A DNA stretch of 64,000 bases from Streptomyces violens (GTDB lineage Bacteria; Actinomycetota; Actinomycetes; Streptomycetales; Streptomycetaceae), in assembly GCF_000717745.1 (NCBI RefSeq), contig NZ_JOBH01000004.1:248001-312000 (forward strand), read 5' to 3'. Shown piece by piece: positions 54,897 to 63,554 of this stretch (within the stretch, counting starts at the first letter, position 1; each line of letters starts with the position of its first letter). A program made the translations under genes and the position numbers. Below the pieces are notes generated by a model. That model did not search any database and was not told where the DNA came from. It saw nothing but the letters and a program-made list of their open reading frames with translations.

Positions 54897-56678
54897 TCAG
54901 GCGTGCCAGGAGCGCCAGAGGGCGGCGTAGGGGCCGTCGGCGGACACCAGCGCGTCGTGGCTGCCGAGCTCGGTGATGCGGCCGTCCTCGACCACGGCGA
55001 TGACGTCCGCGTCGTGGGCGGTGTGCAGCCGGTGGGCGATGGCGACGACCGTGCGGCCGTCGAGCACCTTGCCCAGCGAGCGCTCCAGATGACGGGCGGC
55101 TCGCGGGTCCAGCAGCGAGGTGGCCTCGTCCAGTACCAGTGTGTGCGGGTCAGCCAGTACGAGCCGCGCCAGCGCGATCTGCTGCGCCTGCGCCGGAGTC
55201 AGGGAGTGGCCGCCGGAGCCGACCTCCGTGTCCAGCCCTTCCGACAGCCCGCGTGCCCAGCCGTCCGCGTCGACCGCGCCCAGCGCGGCCCACAGCTCCG
55301 CATCGTCGGCGCCCGTGCGGGCCAGCAGCAGGTTGTCACGCAGCGAACCCACGAAGACGTGGTGTTCCTGGTTGACCAGCGCCACGTGGGCGCGTACCCG
55401 TTCCGCCGGCATCCGGGACAGCTCGGCTCCGCCCAGGGTGATCTCGCCCTTGCGCGGTGCGTAGATGCCCGCGAGGAGCCGGCCGAGTGTCGACTTGCCC
55501 GCGCCCGACGGCCCGACGAGCGCCACGCGGCTGCCGGGCCGTACCCGCAGCGAGACGTCGTGCAGCACGTCGACACCGTCGCGGTAGCCGAACCGCACCT
55601 CGTCGGCGTGGACGTGCCGGCCGTCCGGGGTGATCCGTTCGTCCGCTGCCTCGGGCTCGATCTCCCGCACGCCCACGAGCCGCGCGATCGACACCTGGGC
55701 GACCTGGAGTTCGTCGTACCAGCGCAGGATCATGCCGATCGGTTCGATCATCATCTGGGAGAGCAGCGCGCCCGTGGTCAGCTGGCCGATCGTCATCCAC
55801 CCCTGCAGGACGAAGACACCGCCGAGCATCAGGACGGCACCGAGGTTGAGGGTGTGGGTCGCGTTGATCACCGGGAAGAGGACCGAGCGGAGGTAGAGCG
55901 TGTACCGCTCCCACTGGGTCCACTCGCGGACGCGCCGCTCCGACAGCCGGATGCGGCGGTCGCCGAGCCGGTGCGCCTCGACGGTGCGCCCCGCGTCGAC
56001 CGTTTCGGTGAGCGCGGCGGACACCGCCGCGTAACCGGCAGCCTCGGAACGGTAGGCGCTCGGCGCGCGTTTGAAGTACCAGCGGCAGCCCACGAGCAGC
56101 AGGGGCAGCGGGACGAGTACGGACAGCGCGAGCGGCGGGGCGGTCACGCCGAGCGCCCCGACCAGCAGCCCGATCCAGACCACGCCGATGGACAGCTGCG
56201 GCACGGCCTCGCGCATCGCGTTGGCCAGCCGGTCGATGTCCGTGGTGATCCGGGACAGCAGATCGCCGGTGCCGGCCCGTTCGAGTACGCCGGGCGGCAG
56301 TCCGACGGACCGTACGAGGAAGTCCTCGCGCAGGTCCGCGAGCATCCGCTCGCCGAGCATCGCACCGCGCAGCCGGACCAGCCGCACGAACACCGTCTGG
56401 ATGACCAGTGCGAGCGCGAACAGCCCGATGGTGCGCTCCAGATGCAGGTCGCGCGCGTCGGCGGCGAGGTCCTCCACGAGGCCGCCGAGGAGATACGGAC
56501 CGACCATCGAGGCAACGACGGCGACGGCATTGACGGTAACGAGGAGGACAAATGCCTTTTGGTGACGACGGATCAGCCCAGCGACGTAGCTGCGTACGGT
56601 CGCGGGAGAGCCGACGGGGAGAATGGTCGTGGTACGTGCGGCTTCCGGATCGTGCTCCGGCGGCGCCAGGCCGATCAT
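54897..56678 (-). CDS. ABC exporter half-transporter (intact Walker A, degenerate signature)
   Basis: 593 residues: N-terminal type IV exporter membrane domain (six helices, residues 30-330) fused to an ATPase domain. Walker A GPSGAGKST with Lys395, Q-loop LVNQEHHVFVGSL, Walker B TLVLDEATSLLD and H-loop IAHRLHT are intact, but the signature reads LTPAQ instead of LSGGQ near 492. It overlaps the partner gene by ATGA. Heterodimer with the next protein; the pair should have one working ATP site. Transports an unknown compound, possibly drug or lipid. Confidence 0.9.
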   Translation of the reverse strand: MIGLAPPEHDPEAARTTTILPVGSPATVRSYVAGLIRRHQKAFVLLVTVNAVAVVASMVGPYLLGGLVEDLAADARDLHLERTIGLFALALVIQTVFVRLVRLRGAMLGERMLADLREDFLVRSVGLPPGVLERAGTGDLLSRITTDIDRLANAMREAVPQLSIGVVWIGLLVGALGVTAPPLALSVLVPLPLLLVGCRWYFKRAPSAYRSEAAGYAAVSAALTETVDAGRTVEAHRLGDRRIRLSERRVREWTQWERYTLYLRSVLFPVINATHTLNLGAVLMLGGVFVLQGWMTIGQLTTGALLSQMMIEPIGMILRWYDELQVAQVSIARLVGVREIEPEAADERITPDGRHVHADEVRFGYRDGVDVLHDVSLRVRPGSRVALVGPSGAGKSTLGRLLAGIYAPRKGEITLGGAELSRMPAERVRAHVALVNQEHHVFVGSLRDNLLLARTGADDAELWAALGAVDADGWARGLSEGLDTEVGSGGHSLTPAQAQQIALARLVLADPHTLVLDEATSLLDPRAARHLERSLGKVLDGRTVVAIAHRLHTAHDADVIAVVEDGRITELGSHDALVSADGPYAALWRSWHA

Positions 56679-58939
56679 GCCGTCTCCTCGATGGAGTCGA
56701 GCGCGCCCATGCGGGCGTGCGGTGGGGTGGCGGAGTCCGTGCCCCGCGGGATGTCCGCCGGGGCTCCGTGCGAGGTGCCCTGCGTTCCTTCACGCGGGTC
56801 TGCGCGCGGGCCCTCGCCCGGGTCTGCCTGCGGATCTTCCCGCGGGGCGGGAGCGTCGCCGGCCTGCTTTCGCGCACGTTCCTCGTCGGTCTCGCGGGTG
56901 ACGACCGAGTGGTAGGCCGGGGAGGTGCGGAGGAGGTCGCGGTGCGGGCCGACCGCGGTGACCTTGCCCTCGGGCAGGAAGACCACCTGGTCCGCGCGGT
57001 CCAGTACCAGCGGGCTGGAGGTGAGGACGACCGTGGTGCGGCCGTCGCGGAGGGCGTGCAGACCGTCGGCGATCCGGGCCTCGGTGTGCGAGTCGACCGC
57101 GCTGGTCGGCTCGTCGAGTACCAGCACCTCGGGGTCGGTGACCAGCGACCGGGCCAGCGCGAGCCGTTGGCGCTGGCCGCCGGAGAGGGAGCGGCCGCGT
57201 TCGGTGATGCGGCTGTGCATCGGGTCGCCCGAGTCGTCGGTGCCGGACTGGGCGAGCGCGGCCAGTACGTCGTCGCACTGGGCGGCGGCCAGGGCCTGTT
57301 CGGCGGTGACGGCGCCGGAGGACGGCACGTCGAACAGCTCGTGCAGCGTTCCGGACAGCAGTACCGGGTCTTTGTCCTGGACCAGGACGGCCTGGCGGGC
57401 GGCGTCCCGTGGTACGTCGTCCAGGGGGATGCCGCCGAGCTCCACGGAGGGGAGAGCGCCGCGCGAGGGAACGGCCGCGTCCGCCGCGGCTTCCCCGCGG
57501 CTCTTCTCGCTGCCCTCACCAGCGTCGCCGTCCGCGCCGTCCACGCCGCCCGTACGGCTCGCTATCGCATCGCCCGCGTTGGCCCGGTCGCCCGTACGGC
57601 TCGCGGCCGCACCGCTCGCGATCGCACCGCTCGCGATCGCACCGCTCGCGTCCGTCCGGTCGTCCGGCCGGCCCGCATCGGCCATATCGCCCGCGTCACC
57701 CGCAGACTTCGCCTCGCCCGGACCGCCGGCGGCGCCCTCGCGCGGCTCGCCCCACTCGCCCCGCTCATCTCGTTCGTCCGGCTCGCTCGCCGGATGTCCG
57801 CCCAGCCGTTCCGCCAGTCGGCCCGCCGCGTCCGGGTCGCCGCAGACCACCGCCGTGAGACGGCCGGCCGGGGCGAGCAGGCCCGTGACCGGGTCGTAGA
57901 GGTCGCCCCGAAGCGGAGCGTGGTCCGTGATGCGGCCGTCGGCCGGACGGCTGAGCGCCAGGATGCGGGCCGCCCGCTTCGCGGACGGGCGGGAGAAGGA
58001 GTACGCCTGGGCGATCTCCTCGAAGTGCCGGAGAGGATGGAGCAGGAAGGTGACCGCGCTGTACATGGTGACCAGCGCGCCGACCTCGATGCGGCCGTCC
58101 AGGGCCAGCCGGGCGCCGTACCAGACGACCACGATCAGCAGCAGTCCCGGCAGCGCGATCTGGACGGCCGAGATCAGTGCCCACATCCGGGCACTGCGGA
58201 CGGCGGCCTTGCGGACGTCCTGGGAGGCGGTGCGATAGCGGCCGAGGAACAGCTCCTCGCCGCCGATACCGCGCAGCACGCGAAGGCCCGCGACGGTGTC
58301 GGAGGCCAGTTCCGTGGCGCGGCCGGCCTTTTCCCGCTGTTCGTCGGCGCGCTGCGTCGCGCGCGGCAGCAGCGGCAGCACGGCGAGCGCCAGTACGGGT
58401 ACGCCGATCGCGACCACGGTGCCCAGCGTGGGCTGGTAGATCACCAGGGCCACGCACACGCCGACCGTGGTGAGCGCGGCGGCCGAGAAACGGGAGATGG
58501 CCTCGACGAACCACCCGATCTTCTCCAGGTCGCCGGTGCTGACCGCGACCACCTCGCCGGCCGCGACCCGCCGGGTCAGGGCGGAGCCCAACTCCGCGGT
58601 CTTGCGGGCGAGCAGTTGCTGGATGCGAGCGACGGAGGTGATCCAGTTGGTGACGGCGGCGCGGTGCAGCATCGTGTCGCCGACCGAGACCAGTACGCCC
58701 AGGACCACCATCAGACCGCCCGCGAGGGCCAGCCCGGCGCCGGAGCGGTCAGCGACGGCCTGCACGGCGATGCCCACCGGCACAGGAAAGGAGGCCACGG
58801 CGCCGGTGTGCACCAGCCCCCAGGCCATGGCCTTGAACTGGCCGCCCAGTTGCCGGCGGCAGAGCCAGACCAGAAAGCGGCCGCCGGAACGGACGTCGGG
58901 GACACCCGGGTCGGGATGCGGTAGATCGCGAATCTGCAT
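56675..58939 (-). CDS. ABC exporter half-transporter with degenerate Walker A and low-complexity insert
   Basis: 754 residues. Membrane domain 30-330. In the ATPase domain the Walker A position reads CGDPDAAGRLAERL (no GxxGxGKST), followed by an insert of about 120 residues rich in Ala, Gly, Asp, Glu and Arg (ASGAIASGAIASGAAAS). The Q-loop (VLVQDKDPVLLSG), signature LSGGQRQR and Walker B VLVLDEPTSAVD are intact; the H-loop His is replaced (LTSSPLV). A charged, Pro-rich tail of about 80 residues follows. The intact signature complements the partner's intact Walker A. Start ATG 58939; TTG 58948 is possible. Confidence 0.87.
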   Translation of the reverse strand: MQIRDLPHPDPGVPDVRSGGRFLVWLCRRQLGGQFKAMAWGLVHTGAVASFPVPVGIAVQAVADRSGAGLALAGGLMVVLGVLVSVGDTMLHRAAVTNWITSVARIQQLLARKTAELGSALTRRVAAGEVVAVSTGDLEKIGWFVEAISRFSAAALTTVGVCVALVIYQPTLGTVVAIGVPVLALAVLPLLPRATQRADEQREKAGRATELASDTVAGLRVLRGIGGEELFLGRYRTASQDVRKAAVRSARMWALISAVQIALPGLLLIVVVWYGARLALDGRIEVGALVTMYSAVTFLLHPLRHFEEIAQAYSFSRPSAKRAARILALSRPADGRITDHAPLRGDLYDPVTGLLAPAGRLTAVVCGDPDAAGRLAERLGGHPASEPDERDERGEWGEPREGAAGGPGEAKSAGDAGDMADAGRPDDRTDASGAIASGAIASGAAASRTGDRANAGDAIASRTGGVDGADGDAGEGSEKSRGEAAADAAVPSRGALPSVELGGIPLDDVPRDAARQAVLVQDKDPVLLSGTLHELFDVPSSGAVTAEQALAAAQCDDVLAALAQSGTDDSGDPMHSRITERGRSLSGGQRQRLALARSLVTDPEVLVLDEPTSAVDSHTEARIADGLHALRDGRTTVVLTSSPLVLDRADQVVFLPEGKVTAVGPHRDLLRTSPAYHSVVTRETDEERARKQAGDAPAPREDPQADPGEGPRADPREGTQGTSHGAPADIPRGTDSATPPHARMGALDSIEETA

Positions 58940-59250
58940 GACGTCCAAGCGTTTCGTCGGTTACGGAGCCCGGACACGGAGCCCGGACAGAAGTCCGGAC
59001 ACGGAGTCCCGGCCGGAGGGAGCGGGCCGGGAGCCCACCGGGCGCGGCAGGCGCGGCGGAACAGGGCAGGGCTGTGCCGCTTGCGCCTGCGACAGGAGCA
59101 GGGCAGAGCCATGGAAGGTTGGCGTGGAATGGCCGGGATTTTCAATCGTTTTTCTGGCGGAACGTATGGATCGGGCCACGATGTGCGGTTCGGGGGCTGT
59201 AGTCCGCCTCGCCGGATGGGCCGGGACCGGGCAGTGCGACCATGTGAACC
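58940..59250. other. Intergenic region between divergent ABC exporter and L,D-transpeptidase genes
   Basis: No gene supported in 311 bases. It contains the short tandem repeat at 58964-59001 and must hold two divergent promoters; none stands out by eye. A short ATG frame from 59111 lacks coding character. Confidence 0.5.
58964..59001. repeat. 13-bp tandem repeat upstream of ABC exporter genes
   Basis: CGGAGCCCGGACA occurs at 58964-58976 and 58977-58989, followed by the variant GAAGTCCGGACA at 58990-59001. Located 25 bases before the exporter start, it could be a regulator-binding array or slippage product. Confidence 0.6.
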
Positions 59251-60051
59251 ATGCGGAGTACAAGTAAGGCGGCCGCGCTGGTCGCCGCGGGGCTGGTCCT
59301 GGTGGCGGGTTGTGGCGGCGCCCAGAACGACGGCAAGGAGGCCGCCGGTCGCGGGGGGAAGCCCAGCGCCATCCCGTCGACGGGGCTGACGCGCATACCC
59401 GGAGTGGGGGAGAAGCTGCAGTCCCGCATCCCCGCCGATGCGCGGCAGGTGGTCGCGGTGTACGGCGATGGCGAGAACGCCACCACCTCGACGGTCGTGC
59501 TGTACACGAAGGACAGTGACACGAAGCACAGCGACACGAAGGGCAGCGACAGCAGCACGAAGGACAGTGACGCGAAGGGCGGCGACACGGGGGACGCCGG
59601 CAATACCTGGAGCCGGAAGCGTAGTTGGCAGGCGCACAACGGCAAGCGGGGCTGGACGCTGCACCACCACGTGGGGGACAAGCGCAGTCCGGTCGGCGTG
59701 TACACACTCTCGGATGCGGGCGGGGTGTTGCCCGACCCGGGGGCGAAGCTGCCGTACACCGCGTCCGCAGCCTTCACTCCGCCCTCGTACTGGGCGAAGC
59801 GGACCCGGCACGACTTCGACTACGTCATCGCCATCGACTACAACCGTGCCAAGGGCGTCTCGCCGCTGGATCCGACCCGGCCCGAGGGGGAGGCCAAGGG
59901 GGGCGGCATCTGGCTGCACATGGACCACGGGAGCGGCACGTCCGGCTGCGTGAGCCTTCCCAAGTCCGCCATGCGGTACCTGCTGCGCACGATCGACCCC
60001 GCACAGCACCCGGTCGTGGTCATGGGTGACAAGGCCCACCTGGAGGCGTGA
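59251..60051 (+). CDS. L,D-transpeptidase-like (YkuD) lipoprotein
   Basis: 266 residues. Lipoprotein signal with lipobox LVAGC; a short repetitive linker (KDSD/KHSD/KGSD units) at about 90-120; then a YkuD domain with SPVGVYTLSD and the active-site block GIWLHMDHGSGTSGCVSLP, carrying His and the nucleophilic Cys. YkuD enzymes crosslink peptidoglycan stem peptides at the cell surface. ATG 59251; the ribosome site is weak. The Asp/Ser/Lys repeats vary in register, suggesting recent slippage. Confidence 0.87.
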   Translation: MRSTSKAAALVAAGLVLVAGCGGAQNDGKEAAGRGGKPSAIPSTGLTRIPGVGEKLQSRIPADARQVVAVYGDGENATTSTVVLYTKDSDTKHSDTKGSDSSTKDSDAKGGDTGDAGNTWSRKRSWQAHNGKRGWTLHHHVGDKRSPVGVYTLSDAGGVLPDPGAKLPYTASAAFTPPSYWAKRTRHDFDYVIAIDYNRAKGVSPLDPTRPEGEAKGGGIWLHMDHGSGTSGCVSLPKSAMRYLLRTIDPAQHPVVVMGDKAHLEA

Positions 60052-60092
60052 GCGCGCCCCCGGACGGTGACGGGCTGTCGTACTGACGGTTA

Positions 60093-60110
60093 CTTGGAGC
60101 AAGCTCCAAG
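60093..60110. promoter_or_regulatory. Perfect inverted repeat CTTGGAGC-AA-GCTCCAAG upstream of dctA
   Basis: 8-bp arms with a 2-base spacer, in the space between the YkuD gene stop (60051) and dctA. The CTTGGAG...CTCCAAG symmetry is typical of MerR-family operators (NmlR/AdhR-like). It could also serve as a terminator for the YkuD gene, though no T tract beyond ATTTTC follows. No MerR gene is in the window. Confidence 0.45.
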
Positions 60111-60227
60111 ATTTTCTTGGATGTAACACCGACCCCTTCTGTGCGGCATGGGGCTCAGCCATAGTGACGGATCAACGGAGAACGGAAGTCCGTTTTCGCA
60201 TCCCAGAATCCGTCCTAGGGAGTGCCC

Positions 60228-61655
60228 GTGCCGCACGCCACCGGATCGCTCGCTCGCCGAGCTGGCCGCATGCTGCGCACCAGTCTGTTCACGCAGGTTC
60301 TCGTCGCCCTGCTCATCGGAGTCCTCGTCGGACGGCTGTGGCCGGAATTCGGCTCAGCCGTCCAGCCGCTCGGCGACGGCTTCGTCCGCCTCATCAAGGC
60401 GATGATCGCCCCGCTCGTCTTCTGTGTCGTCGTCGCCGGCATCACCAAGGCCGGTGACCTCAAAGCCTTCGGGCGGATCGGCCTCAAGGCGCTGATCTGG
60501 TTCGAGGTGGCGACCACCATCGCGCTCGTCGTCGGCCTGCTCGCGGGCAATGTCTTCGGGCCCGGCGTCGGTATGAACGTCGACCCGGCGTCGCTCGACC
60601 AGAATGCGGTGGACGAGAAGACCGGCGGTGGGCATCTGCCGTCCACCTCGCAGTTCATCCTCGAATCGCTGCCGGACAGCGCGGTCGGGGCGTTCGCGGA
60701 AAACTCGCTGCTCCAGGTCCTTGTCCTGTCCTGCCTGGTGGGTGCGGCGCTGCTGCACCTCGGCCAGACGAAGGTGCCGCAGATCTTGCCGTTCATCGAG
60801 CAGGCGCAGGAGGTCGTCTTCACGATCGTCGGCTACATCATGCGCCTCGCGCCGATCGCCGTCTTCGGGGCGACCGCGCACCTCGTGGGGGAGTACGGCC
60901 TCGGCGCGATGACGACGTACGCGAAGCTCATCGCGGTCTGTTACGGCGTCGCGCTGGCCTTCCTCGTGCTGCTGGGGCTCGCGCTGAAGGTCGTCACGGG
61001 GCTCAGCCTCTGGAAGTTCGTCCGCTACACCCGCGAGGAGCTGCTGCTGGCGCTGGGCACGGGCTCCAGCGAGACGGTGATGCCGCGCATGATGCAGAAG
61101 CTGCGTGCCGCGGGCTGCCGGGACGACGCGGTCGGGCTGGTCCTGCCGACCGGTTACTCCTTCAACCTCGACGGTGCATCGATTTATCTCTCCATCGGCA
61201 CGCTCTTCATCGCGCAGGCCGTCGGGGTCGATCTGTCGCTAGGTCAGCAAATCACCGTTGTGCTCGTGCTGATGCTGACCAGCAAGGGGATGGCTGGTGT
61301 GCCCGGTTCGGCGTTCCTGGCGCTGTCGGCGACCGCGTCCGCGCTGGGTGTCATTCCCGCGGCCGCGGTGGCGTTGCTGCTCGGTGTCGACCGGATCATG
61401 GACTCGATGCGGGTGGCGACCAACCTGCTCGGCAACTGTGTCGCGGTCTTCGCGGTCTCCCGCTGGGAGGGCGCCCTGGACCGCGTGACGGCGAAGAAGG
61501 TGCTCAACGGGGAGGCGCCCGTAACGCCGGAGACGCCCGGCGTTCCGAAGGTGCCCGCCGCTCAGGAGGCGTCGGCCGCCTCGGATGCCGACGCCCCCAA
61601 GGTGTCCGCCGCCGCCGAGACGCCCAACGCCCACGACGCGTCCGCCGAGAAGTGA
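60228..61655 (+). CDS. dctA: C4-dicarboxylate:cation symporter DctA
   Basis: 475 residues with the eight-helix, two-hairpin architecture of glutamate/dicarboxylate transporters. Signature blocks: LALGTGSSETVMPRMMQKL (hairpin 1), PTGYSFNLDGASIYLSIGTL, SKGMAGVPGSAFLALSAT (hairpin 2), and DRIMDSMRVATNLLGN. Takes up succinate, fumarate and malate with Na+ or H+. GTG 60228 with AGGGAG 5 bases upstream. The last 50 residues are a Pro/Ala-rich extension beyond the usual end. Confidence 0.93.
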   Translation: MPHATGSLARRAGRMLRTSLFTQVLVALLIGVLVGRLWPEFGSAVQPLGDGFVRLIKAMIAPLVFCVVVAGITKAGDLKAFGRIGLKALIWFEVATTIALVVGLLAGNVFGPGVGMNVDPASLDQNAVDEKTGGGHLPSTSQFILESLPDSAVGAFAENSLLQVLVLSCLVGAALLHLGQTKVPQILPFIEQAQEVVFTIVGYIMRLAPIAVFGATAHLVGEYGLGAMTTYAKLIAVCYGVALAFLVLLGLALKVVTGLSLWKFVRYTREELLLALGTGSSETVMPRMMQKLRAAGCRDDAVGLVLPTGYSFNLDGASIYLSIGTLFIAQAVGVDLSLGQQITVVLVLMLTSKGMAGVPGSAFLALSATASALGVIPAAAVALLLGVDRIMDSMRVATNLLGNCVAVFAVSRWEGALDRVTAKKVLNGEAPVTPETPGVPKVPAAQEASAASDADAPKVSAAAETPNAHDASAEK

Positions 61656-61678
61656 CCGCCGCGGAGTGACCCGGGGGG

Positions 61679-61704
61679 GCTCGGCCGATACCTGCCGGCC
61701 GAGC
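61679..61704. terminator. Bidirectional terminator between dctA and GH109-like gene
   Basis: GCTCGGCC (61679-61686) and GGCCGAGC (61697-61704) form an 8-bp stem, extended by flanking G and C runs, in the 62-base gap between the convergent stops. Confidence 0.7.
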
Positions 61705-61717
61705 TCCCCGGAGCCGG

Positions 61718-63277
61718 TCACCCCGTCGGCTTCTCCGAGTCCATCCCCGGCCGGGCCTTCTTCCAGTCGCCGCGCGTGAAGTCCGGGATCTCCAGCGGCA
61801 TGCCGTGCGCCTTGATCGACAGGTCGCTCAGCGGTACGGGCGCGGTCCAGGTCGCCGCGTCGTACACGTCGAAGTCCGGCACCAGGCCCAGATGCAGGCA
61901 CTGGGTCAGCCGGAAGACCAGCATGTAGTCCATGCCGCCGTGCCCGCCGGGCGGATTGGCGTGCTCCTTCCAGAGCCAGTGGTCCCACTCCGCGAACTCA
62001 CCGAAGTCGTGCCACTGGTCATCGCTGTGGCCGGGCTCAAGGTAGATCCGCGACGGATAGTCCTCGAAGACGCCCTTCGTGCCGCCGAGGCTGTTGATAC
62101 GGCTGTAGGGGTGCGGCGTGGAGACGTCGTGCTCCAGGCGGATCACGCGGCCCTTGGCGGTCTGGACGAGGGAGATCGTCCGGTCGCTCTCGATGTACGT
62201 CTCCTTCCAGCTCGGGTCGCCGGCCGGCATGTGTTCCTTGCGGTACGCGGCCAGGCCCAGCGCGGGCGTGCCGAAGCTGGAGATCCGTACGGCCCGGTCG
62301 CCGCGGTTGACGTCCATGTAGTTGGCGACGGGACCGAACCCGTGGTTGGGGTACAGGTCGCCGCGCAGCCGGGTGTGCCACAGCCGGCGCCACGGGCCCT
62401 CGTAGTAGTCCGGGTCGAACATCAGGCCGCGCAGGTCGTGGTTGTAGGCGCCGGCGCCGTGCAGCAGGTCGCCGAAGAGGCCCGCGTGGGCCATCCGCAG
62501 TACCCGCATCTCGTTCCGCCCGTAGCAGCAGTTCTCGAGCTGCAGGCAGTGCTTACGGGTCTGTTCGGAGAGGTCGACCAGCTCCCACAGCTCCTCCAGC
62601 CGGAGCGCGATCGGGCACTCGACGCCCACGTGCTTGCCGTTGAGCATGGCTGTCTTCGCCATCTCGAAGTGCCAGTCCCAGGGCGTGGCGATGTACACGA
62701 AGTCGATGTCGCCGCGCTTGCAGAGGTTCTCGAAGTCGTGGTCGCCGTTGGCGTAGACAGCCGGGGCGGGCTGGCCGGCGTCGGTGACCTTCTTCGCGGC
62801 CTTGGCGGTCTTCTCCTTGACCGGGTCGCAGAGCGCCACGACGCGGGTGTTCGGCACGGCGAGGAAGAGGTCGATCATGGAGCCGCCGCGATTGCCGAGG
62901 CCGACGATGGCGACGCGTACGGTGCTGCGCCCTTCGAAGGGCACGCCGATCATCGTTCTGCCGCGCCGCTTCGGGGCCGCCGCGGTGTCAGGCGCGGATC
63001 CGGCAGAGACCGGCGTCGCGGCAGTGGCCGGCGTCGCCGCTGCCCCGGCCGCCGACGCCGTTCCCGCGGCCATTCCGGCGAGTCCGAGCCCGGCGCCCGC
63101 GGCGCCCGCGGTCCACAGCACCGAACGGCGGCTCGGACCGGCCCCGTCGGCCGCACGGCTCCCGGCGGCCGTACCGGGCTCGCCACCGGCCGCACCGGGC
63201 CCGCCGTCAGTCGTGCCTGCGCCGTCAGCCGTACCGGCGTCGTGCTCGTCGTGAGGCTCAGGTCGTGCGTCGTGCAT
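61718..63277 (-). CDS. Tat-exported Gfo/Idh/MocA-type NAD-dependent glycosidase, GH109-like
   Basis: 519 residues. A low-complexity N-terminus of about 45 residues (Gly, Ala, Asp, Thr) precedes a twin-arginine signal [20 protein letters not shown], then a Rossmann NAD domain ([19 protein letters not shown]), EKP-like region [16 protein letters not shown], and GH109-type segments [30 protein letters not shown] and [16 protein letters not shown]109 enzymes cleave alpha-N-acetylgalactosamine by a redox mechanism. ATG 63277 with GGGAGG 4 bases upstream, decisive. Divergent from alpha-amylase. Confidence 0.87.
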   Translation of the reverse strand: MHDARPEPHDEHDAGTADGAGTTDGGPGAAGGEPGTAAGSRAADGAGPSRRSVLWTAGAAGAGLGLAGMAAGTASAAGAAATPATAATPVSAGSAPDTAAAPKRRGRTMIGVPFEGRSTVRVAIVGLGNRGGSMIDLFLAVPNTRVVALCDPVKEKTAKAAKKVTDAGQPAPAVYANGDHDFENLCKRGDIDFVYIATPWDWHFEMAKTAMLNGKHVGVECPIALRLEELWELVDLSEQTRKHCLQLENCCYGRNEMRVLRMAHAGLFGDLLHGAGAYNHDLRGLMFDPDYYEGPWRRLWHTRLRGDLYPNHGFGPVANYMDVNRGDRAVRISSFGTPALGLAAYRKEHMPAGDPSWKETYIESDRTISLVQTAKGRVIRLEHDVSTPHPYSRINSLGGTKGVFEDYPSRIYLEPGHSDDQWHDFGEFAEWDHWLWKEHANPPGGHGGMDYMLVFRLTQCLHLGLVPDFDVYDAATWTAPVPLSDLSIKAHGMPLEIPDFTRGDWKKARPGMDSEKPTG

Positions 63278-63370
63278 GGGTCCTCCCGGGGTGCGGATGG
63301 GGCGCGGCGAATACGTCCAAGCTCGAAGAGGACCTTGGTGGTTGAGACCAGTGGGCCACAAGGGGGCTCA

Positions 63371-63444
63371 TTGGACTCCTGCGGCGAGTTCTTGGACTCT
63401 TCTCTTGCGCAAGATTCTGGAAATTCTTGCGGGATGCCTTGACG
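63371..63444 (+). promoter_or_regulatory. Alpha-amylase promoter region with phased repeats
   Basis: TTGGACTC occurs at 63371-63378 and 63392-63399, 21 bases apart. The palindrome TCTTGCGCAAGA (63403-63414) is followed by another TCTTGC at 63425-63430, 22 bases after the first. TTGACG (63439-63444) is a good -35, with CAGGCT 17 bases later as a weak -10. CTTGC/GCAAG repeats upstream of Streptomyces amylase genes are targets of the LacI-type maltose repressor MalR; that identity is inferred. Confidence 0.5.
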
Positions 63445-63554
63445 TGTTCACTTCGTAAAGGCAGGCTCCCTCGCGGAATCCCCCCACGGCGGCCCGGCGC
63501 GTGGCTGCCTTCGTGGACGCGTCCCCCACCGCGTCCGTGTGAAGAAGGAGCCGC

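Noticed and set aside
50376..56915. Very long plus-strand open frame (over 2,000 codons)
   Set aside because: It is the antisense shadow of tesB, the helicase and the ABC exporter in GC-rich DNA; no ribosome site, and its content mirrors reverse-strand codons.
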